From Martinezella multihospitum (lineage in GTDB: Bacteria; Pseudomonadota; Alphaproteobacteria; Rhizobiales; Rhizobiaceae), in NCBI RefSeq assembly GCF_900094585.1, contig NZ_FMAG01000004.1:806001-870000 (forward strand): DNA of 64,000 bases. Direction: 5' to 3'. The notes below the pieces were generated by a model that saw only the letters and a list, made by a program, of their open reading frames with translations, was not told the origin of the DNA and ran no database searches. Each line of letters starts with the position of its first letter. Within the stretch, counting starts at the first letter, position 1. The position numbers and the translations under genes are program-made. Shown one piece after another: positions 16,621-24,308 of this stretch.

Positions 16621-16935
16621 TCAAGGATTAGCCGGCACCTGGCCGCTCTGGATCACGATGACCGGAGATGTTCCAGTTGAACCCGTGCCTTGATTGACAT
16701 TTCCAAGGTTGCCCAACGCATTGTTGAGACCGGATAGATCCGGCGTCTGCTGCTGGCCGGATTTGACGCCATCGCCCTGCGTTTGCGCCGTCGACAGCAA
16801 GAACGTGCCATTCAGCGGATTGCCCCCAAAGGTCGGATTGGTCGGCTGATAGACCAACTGCCCGGCGGAGGCCGACATTGTCATTGCTGCAATCAGACCA
16901 ATTGCAGATATCGCCCTACGTATCATCATTGGCAT
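16621..16935 (-). CDS. csgF: CsgF: curli assembly/surface-tethering protein
   Basis: 104 residues with a signal peptide (to about residue 24, SASAG), then the CsgF hallmark LVYQPTNPTFGGNPLNGTF directly after cleavage. This is the segment that inserts into the CsgG pore. The C-terminal half is N/G/Q-rich. GGAG lies very close to the first ATG, so the third codon's ATG (16929) may be the real start. It sits immediately upstream of csgG in the operon. Confidence 0.9.
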   Translation of the reverse strand: MPMMIRRAISAIGLIAAMTMSASAGQLVYQPTNPTFGGNPLNGTFLLSTAQTQGDGVKSGQQQTPDLSGLNNALGNLGNVNQGTGSTGTSPVIVIQSGQVPANP

Positions 16936-16969
16936 CTTCTCCGTTGCCCAAAAACATGGCCGCGCCCAC

Positions 16970-17482
16970 TTAGCGCTTGATAAGCAATCCGCCGCCCGGC
17001 AAGCGTGCGATCAGAACATTGACCGGTGCGGAACCTGCAGGCTGAAGAACACTGACATTCAGGCCCGCCCCATTCAGCAATACGACATTCGATCTAAGGT
17101 TACTTCCGGCTTGCAGTACGTTTATATTTCCGTAGTTTCCTATGATTCCTGCAGTTGATATATTACCTGACCCGCCTTGGAGCTGATGCACACTATTACG
17201 CATACCAATCTGCAATGTCTGCGCTACATTATTGCCGCGTGACCCAATATTCGCTTCCGGCACATTTATAGCGCCTGTCCCGGCGTAGTTTGCCGATGGA
17301 TGGTGCCTCTCCGGTAGTGGCTGAGTGGTAACATCGTTGAATGTTACCGGTGTGGTCACATTAACCGGAATTTGAGCGACATAGGCCGTTTCGGCTCTGC
17401 ATTCTGCTGTCATCACATAGAATGAAGTGCTCAATGCGATGATCGCACTTGATAAGATCTTTGAACTCTTCAGACATTTCAT
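16970..17482 (-). CDS. csgB: CsgB-like minor curlin / nucleator
   Basis: 170 residues with a signal peptide (hydrophobic ~8-28) and then irregular curlin-type repeats: NNVAQTLQIGMRNSVHQLQ and NINVLQAGSNLRSNV are recognisable Q-x-G-x-x-N units, spaced less regularly than in the major subunit. The C-terminus is basic (LPGGGLLIKR), like the charged end of E. coli CsgB that anchors to the cell. The ATG at 17482 overlaps the csgH stop by ATGA; an in-frame ATG at 17497 is an alternative. The nucleator role is inferred from these features and operon position. Confidence 0.72.
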   Translation of the reverse strand: MKCLKSSKILSSAIIALSTSFYVMTAECRAETAYVAQIPVNVTTPVTFNDVTTQPLPERHHPSANYAGTGAINVPEANIGSRGNNVAQTLQIGMRNSVHQLQGGSGNISTAGIIGNYGNINVLQAGSNLRSNVVLLNGAGLNVSVLQPAGSAPVNVLIARLPGGGLLIKR

Positions 17483-17904
17483 TCCGGTAATTCGCATTGT
17501 GACGTACCTCGATCGGTTTCGATCAACAGTTTTGCAATCAGTTCGGCATCGTCGCCGGCATCGATCATCGTCGTGGCGAGGAGATTGTCCGAACCTGGCT
17601 GCAAGTCAAAACTGCCTTGCTGAATGCTGTGACTCGTACCTTCTATATTGTGCTTGATGAGAACCAGCTTGTATGTCCCGGATACTGGTACATCTGACCT
17701 TGCGATCGCCCGTACAACAAGAAATGGTTCCCTTTTATCTGCCGTTACCAGGCACTCGATCCCGGTCTGCGAGGCGGGAGCGATGCGCGGAAGCAGCAGC
17801 ATCGAAAAGAAAAAGGAATGCAGAAATAAAGAAAACGCTGATCGCCTGCGATTGGTACCAACATAGATGACTGGCTCAATCCGGTTAAAGGAGGAGGCGG
17901 ACAT
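17479..17904 (-). CDS. csgH: CsgH-like periplasmic curli chaperone
   Basis: 141 residues from the ATG at 17904 (GGAGGAGG, 9 nt spacing). A hydrophobic export signal (about residues 20-42) is followed by a compact beta-rich domain of about 95 residues starting at GIECLVTAD and closing with a second Cys (SQCELPE), an arrangement matching alphaproteobacterial CsgH. CsgH is the functional counterpart of CsgC and inhibits premature curlin polymerisation in the periplasm. Its place between the major and minor curlin genes is typical. The longer GTG start at 17931 is less likely. Confidence 0.72.
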   Translation of the reverse strand: MSASSFNRIEPVIYVGTNRRRSAFSLFLHSFFFSMLLLPRIAPASQTGIECLVTADKREPFLVVRAIARSDVPVSGTYKLVLIKHNIEGTSHSIQQGSFDLQPGSDNLLATTMIDAGDDAELIAKLLIETDRGTSQCELPE

Positions 17905-17931
17905 TTGCTTTCGCCTCCTCCATCGGCTCAC

Positions 17932-19005
17932 TCAGTGCTGGACCGTAACGGCCGTGTTGCGATAGCCGAACTGCGCCGTAACCGACGTGTTCGTCAGCCC
18001 ACTCGAGCTGGTCTGAGAAGTAACGGCATAGTTTCCCGAACCGATCTGGATGGTTCCCTGAAGGTTCGAGCCACTGACGGGGAACACGGTCTGCAGCCCC
18101 GATTGCGAAGCGATCGCAGTGTTGCGATAGCCGGCCTGCACGATCATCGAATTGTTGGAGCCGAGCGGATTGGCGATCTGGGATGTCAAAGCGGTGTTGC
18201 CCACACCGAACTGCGCCGTGGTCGCCTTGTTCGTGCCGAAGAACGATGATTGACCAGTCAGGGCGAAGTTATGCCCGCCCGCCTGGAACGTGTCCTGCGA
18301 GTTGTTGCCTCCCGCCTGATCGGCGAAGGATATGTTGCCCCAACCGAACTGGGTCGTCGTCGAGGAATTGCCGTTGAAGCCGATGACACCGAACTGAGAG
18401 GTGACGGCAAAGTTGCCGGCGCCGACCTGCAGGGTCGTCTGGTCGTTGCCGCCGCCGTCCTGGCCGACGATGGCCCCGTTACCCCAGCCGAACTGCATGG
18501 TATCGGAGTCGTTTCCGCCATGCTTGCCGTCGGTCTGGGTCGTCGAGGCGAAGTTCAGGCCGCCGACTTGCAACGTGTCTTGGGAGTTATCTCCCTTGGA
18601 CTGATCAGCGAAGGCGGAGTTGCCGAAACCGAACTGGGCGATCGTCGAATTGTTATCGGCGCCGTCCCGCTGCAGGGTCGAGGCGAAATTCATGACGCCA
18701 GCCTGGATCGTGCTTTGGTCGTTGGTCTTGCCTTTCTGGTCGGCGAAGGCGACGTTGCCGTCACCGAATTGCAGGATGGCCGACGTGTTGGATTTTGCCT
18801 TGTCCTGATTGGTGACGGCGAAGTTACCAACACCATTCTGGAATGTCAGAGCATCATTATTACCAGTGTTCTGACTGACGAAAGCACCGTTGAACGCACC
18901 CACCTGGCCGATAAACGATTCATTTTCGGCTGGCGGCGACGGGGGTCCGGCAAGTGTCAAAGACGTGCTTGCCAGCAAGATGGCGAGAGCTCCAATCGTC
19001 CTCAT
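17932..19005 (-). CDS. csgA: CsgA-like major curlin with 14 repeats
   Basis: 357 residues: signal peptide (to about residue 19, LTLAG), short Pro-rich leader, then fourteen repeats of the form Q-x-G-x-x-N-x-A-x-x-x-Q running to the last residues. E. coli CsgA has five repeats, so this subunit is about three times the usual length. The repeats stack as beta-strand-loop-strand units of an amyloid fibre. The start at 19005 follows GGGAGGATC. First gene of the leftward operon csgA-csgH-csgB-csgF-csgG; no csgE or csgD is present in the window. Confidence 0.88.
   Translation of the reverse strand: MRTIGALAILLASTSLTLAGPPSPPAENESFIGQVGAFNGAFVSQNTGNNDALTFQNGVGNFAVTNQDKAKSNTSAILQFGDGNVAFADQKGKTNDQSTIQAGVMNFASTLQRDGADNNSTIAQFGFGNSAFADQSKGDNSQDTLQVGGLNFASTTQTDGKHGGNDSDTMQFGWGNGAIVGQDGGGNDQTTLQVGAGNFAVTSQFGVIGFNGNSSTTTQFGWGNISFADQAGGNNSQDTFQAGGHNFALTGQSSFFGTNKATTAQFGVGNTALTSQIANPLGSNNSMIVQAGYRNTAIASQSGLQTVFPVSGSNLQGTIQIGSGNYAVTSQTSSSGLTNTSVTAQFGYRNTAVTVQH
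17935..18915 (-). repeat. Fourteen in-frame curlin repeats
   Basis: Repeat units of about 20-26 codons; the core is Q-x-G-x-x-N-x-A/S-x-x-x-Q. Through units 2-10 two subtypes alternate: one with QFG...FADQ (units 3, 5, 9, weaker in 7) and one with NFA followed by S/V/L-T (units 2, 4, 6, 8, 10). The last four units are more uniform. Confidence 0.85.
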
Positions 19006-19331
19006 GTGATCCTCCCTGTTCTCCATGACGGGGCAAGCGACCATTCGCCGCCCTCGAGCTTTTTAATAGGCTGCGGAAGGAGAGCCGAACAAGAGAACCG
19101 TTCGGACTAAGACAGCAACGCAGGTCTATGAGAAATAGAAATCGCCTACCTCGAAATGAGTAACGGATTAGATGTGTATCGCTATGACGTATGAGCTATA
19201 CTCTTCATTGATTAGGCATCCTAACCCATATGAAAGCTAGATAAATACAATCCAAGTGTGCAGCAATTCATGCTACCCATAGATAGCTTCGATGAAAGGC
19301 TTGCCACATGATAATGGATTAGTTGACAGCT
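19006..19331. other. Upstream region of the curli operon
   Basis: 326 nt between the leftward csgA-like gene and the rightward toxin-like gene. The right half is AT-rich. I see no EcfG-type motif or strong dyad. It must contain both promoters, but none can be marked with confidence. Confidence 0.4.
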
Positions 19332-19817
19332 ATGGCTACGTTTGACAGTCTCGTGGCATCCGAAGCAATCGTTAAAGTTGAGATTCAGCTTGGTCGAAAG
19401 CAGTCACCCAAGCGACTGCTTTTCGCGACGCCAAGCTTTGTGAACTGGTTGAGTGAACGCGTAAGCAAGGACGAACCATCGTCGCTCGGTGCTGTCCTCA
19501 GGCCCGTCGAGCAGCTGGATTTTCTTTTCTATACATTCGTTTCAGGGAAACCGCTCATTCACTGCAGACAATACCGGGCAATCCGGGTCGAACGAAATGC
19601 GGTTTGGGAATTGAAGACCGTCGATTTCCGCATATTCGGCTGGTTCGCCATGCGTGACTGTTTTGTCGCTGTCTTTGGAGACTGGGCCGATCATGTGAAG
19701 GACCATGATCTTTACCGCGGCTATCGGCTGGAGGTGCGCCGATTGCGCCGCACGCTTGGTGTGGATGATGCGTTGTGCGTAGAGGGAGTAAATCCGGAAG
19801 ATGTCATTTCGGTTTGA
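19332..19817 (+). CDS. HigB/RelE-like toxin candidate
   Basis: 161 residues. The C-terminal ~75 residues (VWELKTVDFRIFGWF, then DCFVAVFGDWADHVKDHDLY and a basic RLEVRRLRRTLG helix) follow the pattern of HigB/Gp49-type RelE-fold toxins: a strand with Trp-Glu-Leu, a strand with Arg-Ile-Phe, then Lys/Tyr and a basic helix. The N-terminal ~80 residues are longer than in classic HigB. It overlaps the following HTH gene by 17 nt, the toxin-first order seen in higBA. The start at 19332 (ATG) is preferred over the in-frame TTG at 19323. The family call rests on pattern and context. Confidence 0.55.
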   Translation: MATFDSLVASEAIVKVEIQLGRKQSPKRLLFATPSFVNWLSERVSKDEPSSLGAVLRPVEQLDFLFYTFVSGKPLIHCRQYRAIRVERNAVWELKTVDFRIFGWFAMRDCFVAVFGDWADHVKDHDLYRGYRLEVRRLRRTLGVDDALCVEGVNPEDVISV

Positions 19818-20211
19818 GATAGGGGCGCGGGCGCGGGCGGCCAGCCGTTTCATCGCGAATGTTCGCAGTGACCTGGCTGCCGCCGTCCTCGAAAGGCGGT
19901 CACAGAAAGGGTTTACTCAGCAGCGACTTGCTGAATTGGTCGGCGTCAGCCGAAAGGATCTGAACCGTTATCTCTGCGGGCAGACAGAGCTTCCGCTTCG
20001 TTCGATTGCGGATCTCGCATGGGCGCTCGACAAAGAGATCCACATTGAGCTGTGCGATCCCAAGGGGTCGGCAGCAGACGGCAGTTACCTCTCCGAACCG
20101 GAGACGCGGGCAGCTATCCATCCCGTTCGTTCCGGCGGAGCCGTTTCCTGGAGCTCTTCAAGGGCCATCCGCACAATAATTGCTCGCGGCAACAACGATC
20201 GGGACGATTGA
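19801..20211 (+). CDS. XRE/HigA-like helix-turn-helix antitoxin
   Basis: 136 residues. A Cro/C1-type HTH lies at about residues 36-88 (TQQRLAELVGVSRKDLNRYL is the helix-turn-helix). The segment after it (IADLAWALDKEIHIEL) resembles the dimerisation end of XRE antitoxins, and the tail is low in complexity. The 17-nt overlap with the upstream gene implies coupled translation. The likely roles are toxin neutralisation and autorepression. It could also be a solitary XRE regulator. Confidence 0.65.
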   Translation: MSFRFEIGARARAASRFIANVRSDLAAAVLERRSQKGFTQQRLAELVGVSRKDLNRYLCGQTELPLRSIADLAWALDKEIHIELCDPKGSAADGSYLSEPETRAAIHPVRSGGAVSWSSSRAIRTIIARGNNDRDD

Positions 20212-20215
20212 AACC

Positions 20216-20641
20216 ATGCGCTATGGATATTGCATCTTTTGCGACGACGTTCGCACCGAAATCGGCGAAAAGCTCAGTTTCATCGGCGTCTATAGCGGCG
20301 TGCTGATGCTGCCGGAATTTCCCTTTTCACTGCCGAAGTTCTGCGTGCATGTGAATCTGATCACTCTGGCGACGGAACCCTACCGATCGATCGTTTTGCG
20401 CTGCACTGCGCCCGGCGACCGGCAGCCGCTTCTTGAGGAGCGATTGGACGCCGCCCAGCTCAGCGAGCAGAAGGATGTCGTGGAGGATGCGGAGACGAGC
20501 GATATCCCGATCAATGTCGTCGTCGGTGCCAGCCTTGTCTTTTCACCGCTGAGATTGCGCCAGCCGGGCCTCCTGACCGTCAGCGCGATCATCGACGACA
20601 AACCCGCGGAGATCGCTTCCCTGCGCGTCGCCCAACGCTGA
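20216..20641 (+). CDS. DUF6941-like hypothetical protein
   Basis: 141 residues with the opening YGYCIFCDDVRTEIGEKLSF and the following IGVYSGVL, typical of a conserved family of unknown function (DUF6941) found in many proteobacteria. The fold appears to be all beta; there is no export signal. It starts 4 nt after the XRE gene stop, so it is probably the third gene of that unit. Confidence 0.6.
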   Translation: MRYGYCIFCDDVRTEIGEKLSFIGVYSGVLMLPEFPFSLPKFCVHVNLITLATEPYRSIVLRCTAPGDRQPLLEERLDAAQLSEQKDVVEDAETSDIPINVVVGASLVFSPLRLRQPGLLTVSAIIDDKPAEIASLRVAQR

Positions 20642-21136
20642 TCGAGAGCATTTCCGCTTTGGACGGAGCGGGGGAACCCCTTAATCCCATCGCTTTCACG
20701 CAGTTGCCGACGCCAAACCACTTCCCTTTTTCTGGAACTGCCCAAGCCTGATGAACTTCGGCCGCCAGACAATATTGCCATTTATCGGATGCGGTCGTTC
20801 TTCGAGATTCTGTCGTAGCGGGTGAGGATATTGCCCCGCTCGTCGCGCCCATGACACAAAGCTCAAACCTTGGGAAAACATGTTTGCGGCCGGTCCCTCA
20901 AGGTCCCGGCAACGCAGTTCGAACATGGGGGGAATCTCGGCCTTTGCCTGTGATCTTTCGGCGGCAATCAGCCGCCGTCACTTTTCCATCAACTGACCGC
21001 AGCTTCCAGAGCCGGGGCTTTGCGAGCCTGCCCTACAGGGCACTTGCTGCGTCGGCGCCGGGGCCGATAGCTTCTAGCTGGAGCGACACGGCGCTTCCCG
21101 GCATTCTTTACATGATCGACGGCCGCGGCCGACCTA
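20642..21136. other. Gap after the toxin-antitoxin unit
   Basis: 495 nt without a credible gene. It holds one degenerate copy of the dispersed palindromic repeat (annotated separately) and a short GC-rich tract near 21120. The overlapping frames in this gap show no ribosome binding sites or family features. Confidence 0.45.
20693..20745. repeat. Degenerate copy of the dispersed palindromic repeat
   Basis: The order TTTCACGCAGTTGCC ... ACTTCCC ... TTTCTGGAACTGCCC parallels the copies at 39551 and 45131 (GCAATTCC ... GGAAAA ... ACTTTTCC ... GGAATTG) with many substitutions. Probably a decayed copy. Confidence 0.45.
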
Positions 21137-21904
21137 TTACCGAACGAGTTCCCGGATCTTGTAGGCAACTTCCGTCCGGTTCGTCGCATTCAGCTTCTTC
21201 ATGATATTGCGAATGTGCACTTTGACCGTGCTCTCGCAAAGATCCATCTCATAGGCGATGATCTTGTTTGCCTTGCCTCGCCTCAAAGCCTCCGCGACGA
21301 CGACTTCGCGCGGTGTAAACAGGCTGTCGAGGCAGCAGTTGCGGCTGGCCACGGGTGCGATCGCCTCCTTGGCAGCCAGCAGACTGCTTGCCGGTACGAA
21401 AACACCGCCCGCCCGGGCGAGAGCTACCGCTTCGGCGGCAACCTTGATTCCGACGCTGGTCGGGATGTAGCCGCGGGCGCCGCATTCCAGCGCATGCAGC
21501 AATTGTGCGAGTTCGTCGCCATCAGCGCCCACGATCACCGGGCTCGTCTGGAATCTTTCCACCAGAGCGCAGATCTTGGCACTCACATCCGCGTCGGAAA
21601 CCTTGCGGCCGCCGATCATGAAGAGAACCGCGGACGGTAATACTTGCATATTGCGCATCTGCCATTCGTCGAGCGAGCCCACCGTGACGATATGCATGGC
21701 GCTGTCGCATTCGGTCAGACTTTTCGACAGGCACTCGCGATCGAGAGCGCGAGAATCTATGAGAAGAATATAGTCTTCCCATTCATCGATCCCGGGCGCG
21801 CCGGATGCGATGAATGGTCTCAACGTGTCGGATGTCCGAACTGAAATGATGCGTGCGCCCGTGTCTGACGTGAATTTTTCACTTGTGAGCGATTGTCCAA
21901 TCAT
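21137..21904 (-). CDS. LuxR/FixJ-type regulator with divergent N-terminal domain
   Basis: 255 residues. A C-terminal LuxR HTH (about 190-250) carries LTPREVVVAEALRRGKANK and the recognition helix ESTVKVHIRNIMKKL. The N-terminal ~170 residues have receiver-like strand-helix order (ILLIDS, LFMIGG, PVIVGADGD, GARGYIPTS), but the phosphoacceptor aspartate cluster is not recognisable, so it may be a pseudo-receiver. ATG 21904 is preferred over the upstream TTG. The AT-rich region between this gene and the Crp-type regulator suggests heavy regulation. It lies next to the EPS locus and may control it; this is inference. Confidence 0.8.
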   Translation of the reverse strand: MIGQSLTSEKFTSDTGARIISVRTSDTLRPFIASGAPGIDEWEDYILLIDSRALDRECLSKSLTECDSAMHIVTVGSLDEWQMRNMQVLPSAVLFMIGGRKVSDADVSAKICALVERFQTSPVIVGADGDELAQLLHALECGARGYIPTSVGIKVAAEAVALARAGGVFVPASSLLAAKEAIAPVASRNCCLDSLFTPREVVVAEALRRGKANKIIAYEMDLCESTVKVHIRNIMKKLNATNRTEVAYKIRELVR

Positions 21905-22162
21905 GGCCGTTACCCCCAACTTTTAAAATGGCCTTTGTATTTCTTGCAACTATTAGAGTATTTACTCGATTTAAAGAGAATAACATCCGTTTAAGCCGAG
22001 GCTTTTCTTGAGTTCCCATATCTCTCCCCTCTTTTTAGGTTTATGTTACCGTAGTAATTGCTTATTTTGTTTTTCCGCGCATTAACATATGTTAATAATG
22101 AATTTAAATATTGGATAAAATAATTCTTTCTTGCTCCATTAGTAATGGAGACAAAGTATTGT

Positions 22163-22834
22163 TCAAACCATAGTTGTGTCGAAACAGGACTCGTCGAAGT
22201 CGACGAGATCGGCGAGACGCGGCCGATCGAGAAAGGCGACAATGCCGTTGCGGAAGGACAACAGGCCCGCCTCACGCATGTCCCTGAGGACGCGGTTGAT
22301 GTGCACGGTCGACAGGCCGACCGCGTCACCAATATCCGCCTGGGTCAAAGGACAATCGAAATATTCTGCGTTTGCATAGTCTCGCGAGGTGCCGATGCGT
22401 GCCCCGAGCTCGAGCAGCAGGTAGCCGGTTTTCTCCAGAGCGTCGCGGCGCCCTATATTGGCGAGCCTCTCCGACATGCGCGCCTGATGTCGCACCAGTT
22501 CCGCAATGACGATACGATAAAAAAACGTTGGCGCTTCGATCTTCGGCAGAGAGGTGAAGTCCGGGAAGACCATCACCGTGACATTGGTGATCGCCCGCAC
22601 GGTCTCGCGCGAAAGCGCCGTCAGGGATGTCGAAATCATATCGCCACGCAACACGAATTCCGTCATGAAGCGCGTGCCGTTCGGCAGCATCTTGCTGCAC
22701 GAGGCCCACCCATCGAGCACAAAGAGAAGGCGCGGCGTATCGCTGTCGTAGTCGCAGATCGCACTACCTGCAACAAAGGTCCGCGCTACACCACCGAGGC
22801 TGCGAATATGCTCAATTGAAAGCTGCGCTGCCAT
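22163..22834 (-). CDS. Crp/Fnr-family transcriptional regulator
   Basis: 223 residues: cyclic-nucleotide-binding-like beta roll (about 10-115), a dimerisation helix, and a C-terminal HTH with LTQADIGDAVGLSTVHINRVL, the FNR/CRP recognition helix. No N-terminal Cys cluster for an FeS centre is present, so it is not an oxygen-sensing FNR. Its effector is unknown. ATG 22834 follows GAGGGG. It lies between the LuxR-type regulator and the polysaccharide genes on the same strand and is a plausible local regulator. Confidence 0.85.
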   Translation of the reverse strand: MAAQLSIEHIRSLGGVARTFVAGSAICDYDSDTPRLLFVLDGWASCSKMLPNGTRFMTEFVLRGDMISTSLTALSRETVRAITNVTVMVFPDFTSLPKIEAPTFFYRIVIAELVRHQARMSERLANIGRRDALEKTGYLLLELGARIGTSRDYANAEYFDCPLTQADIGDAVGLSTVHINRVLRDMREAGLLSFRNGIVAFLDRPRLADLVDFDESCFDTTMV

Positions 22835-23087
22835 GCCGTCATCCCCTCGGACGAAAAGCATATTTCGAATGCTTTATGGGCCATTCGAAAATATATTTTT
22901 CGTGAGTTCCAAGTATTTAATACCATAGAAAATCCGCGATGTCTTTATTGCAAATCGATATCCGTTGTTCCTCGAATTTTTACCGCCATAGCGGGACAAA
23001 ATTCGCCATTTTTATGTATATTTTTTAGTATTTCCGTCAGTGTCACAAATTCTATACTAAGAGTCTCTTGTATCGTTTTACGTGCAG

Positions 23088-24308
23088 CTATATTCGCGAC
23101 ATAGCGCATTGGTCGCGCTCGACCAGATGTCGCCGCATGTTGGAGATTCCGGCGCGGGCTTCCGAAATCGTGTCGTGATGGCGGCGAGCCTCTATGCCTT
23201 CCTGCTGTGCTGCCTTCAGTAACAGGGCGACGTGCTTCGGCGGCGGCGATGCCCCCTTTATGAAGTAGGTTTCGCGCCCGACGGAATTGAAGAAGCCTTC
23301 GACCTTCTTGTCCCAAGCCAAGCCGACATGTGGAATTCCGAGGGCATAGGCGGCAATACATGCGTGCAATCTGTGAGCCAGAACCACATCCAGCGACTGA
23401 ATGATCTGGATGAGATCGATCGGAAGCCGCGGCCGTCTGGAAATATCAAGAGTGCCGGACGAGACGGTACGATGCTTGGCGACCGAAGCGCCGATACGCT
23501 CCGCAAAGGCTTGATCCTCTTTGGCTCCGTTGCAGAACAAGACCACATGCTGGCCGTCATCCAGGAGAAGCTCGATCAGATCCCGGTAAGCTTCAACATC
23601 GGCAAAGGGGATACCATCGGTCTGAACGGCACCATGCCGATGCAGGACGATAGGATCCGTGACGCAGAGACCTATAGTCAAAGGGCCTTTGGACGGAACA
23701 CGCACGCCTTCATGCCCCGGCAAGGTCTGGATCAGCAGTCCGGGATCACGCACGATCTTCGCACCGGGTCCATCGGGAAAGTGCTCGCGCCAGGTATCCT
23801 GCGCAAAGCCATCCCGCACGGAAAGATGAACAAGGCGCGCCTGCTTCAATCGGGCAAAGAGATGATATGCAGGCTCCGACCAATGGCCGCCGACCCCAAC
23901 CGCATAGATTGCCAGGGGCCGATCGTACCGTACGACACAATCGAGCACAGCACCGATCTTCAGCGGGAAATTGAGATCATCGTCCTGAAACAGGTTCCCG
24001 CCGCCGATCACGACGGCATCGGCAACCGCAACCTTCTCTTCCCATTGTCCGCGAAGCGCGCGTAGCCTGCGCTCCAGTACTGCGCGAACAAGCCGCCGAC
24101 GGGCGCCTGCGGGCAGTCGATGGAGCAATCCCAGCACGAGCCGTCTGCGGCCGCCATGGCCTGTCGCGAAGGCCTGTCGCCCGGCAAGGTCGATCGTCTC
24201 CACTTCGATCTCATCCCTGCCGCTCGCCAGGGCGGATTCGACGCATTCCGCAAGCAGCCCATCGCCGAGGTTTTCGCTGTATTTGACGTTGAAGACGACA
24301 ATCCTCAT
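23088..24308 (-). CDS. Polysaccharide pyruvyl transferase family protein
   Basis: 406 residues. The N-terminus has NVKYSENLGDGLLAE, the nucleotide- or sugar-facing loop of pyruvyl transferases. GGGNLFQDDD near residue 100, then AVGVGG and the late LAHRLHACIAAYALGIPHVGL, are the family's conserved elements (HRLH motif). These enzymes transfer pyruvate from PEP to a sugar to form a ketal, adding charge to EPS. The ATG overlaps the stop of the polymerase gene (ATGA), so the two are translationally coupled. The acceptor sugar is unknown. Confidence 0.87.
   Translation of the reverse strand: MRIVVFNVKYSENLGDGLLAECVESALASGRDEIEVETIDLAGRQAFATGHGGRRRLVLGLLHRLPAGARRRLVRAVLERRLRALRGQWEEKVAVADAVVIGGGNLFQDDDLNFPLKIGAVLDCVVRYDRPLAIYAVGVGGHWSEPAYHLFARLKQARLVHLSVRDGFAQDTWREHFPDGPGAKIVRDPGLLIQTLPGHEGVRVPSKGPLTIGLCVTDPIVLHRHGAVQTDGIPFADVEAYRDLIELLLDDGQHVVLFCNGAKEDQAFAERIGASVAKHRTVSSGTLDISRRPRLPIDLIQIIQSLDVVLAHRLHACIAAYALGIPHVGLAWDKKVEGFFNSVGRETYFIKGASPPPKHVALLLKAAQQEGIEARRHHDTISEARAGISNMRRHLVERDQCAMSRI

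Noticed and set aside
17935..18915. Regular repeats resembling a tandem array or CRISPR
   Set aside because: The units are in-frame protein repeats of curlin with diverged DNA, not identical direct repeats with spacers.
24305..24308. Possible frameshift where the polymerase and pyruvyl transferase frames meet
   Set aside because: It is a normal ATGA stop/start overlap between two complete genes.
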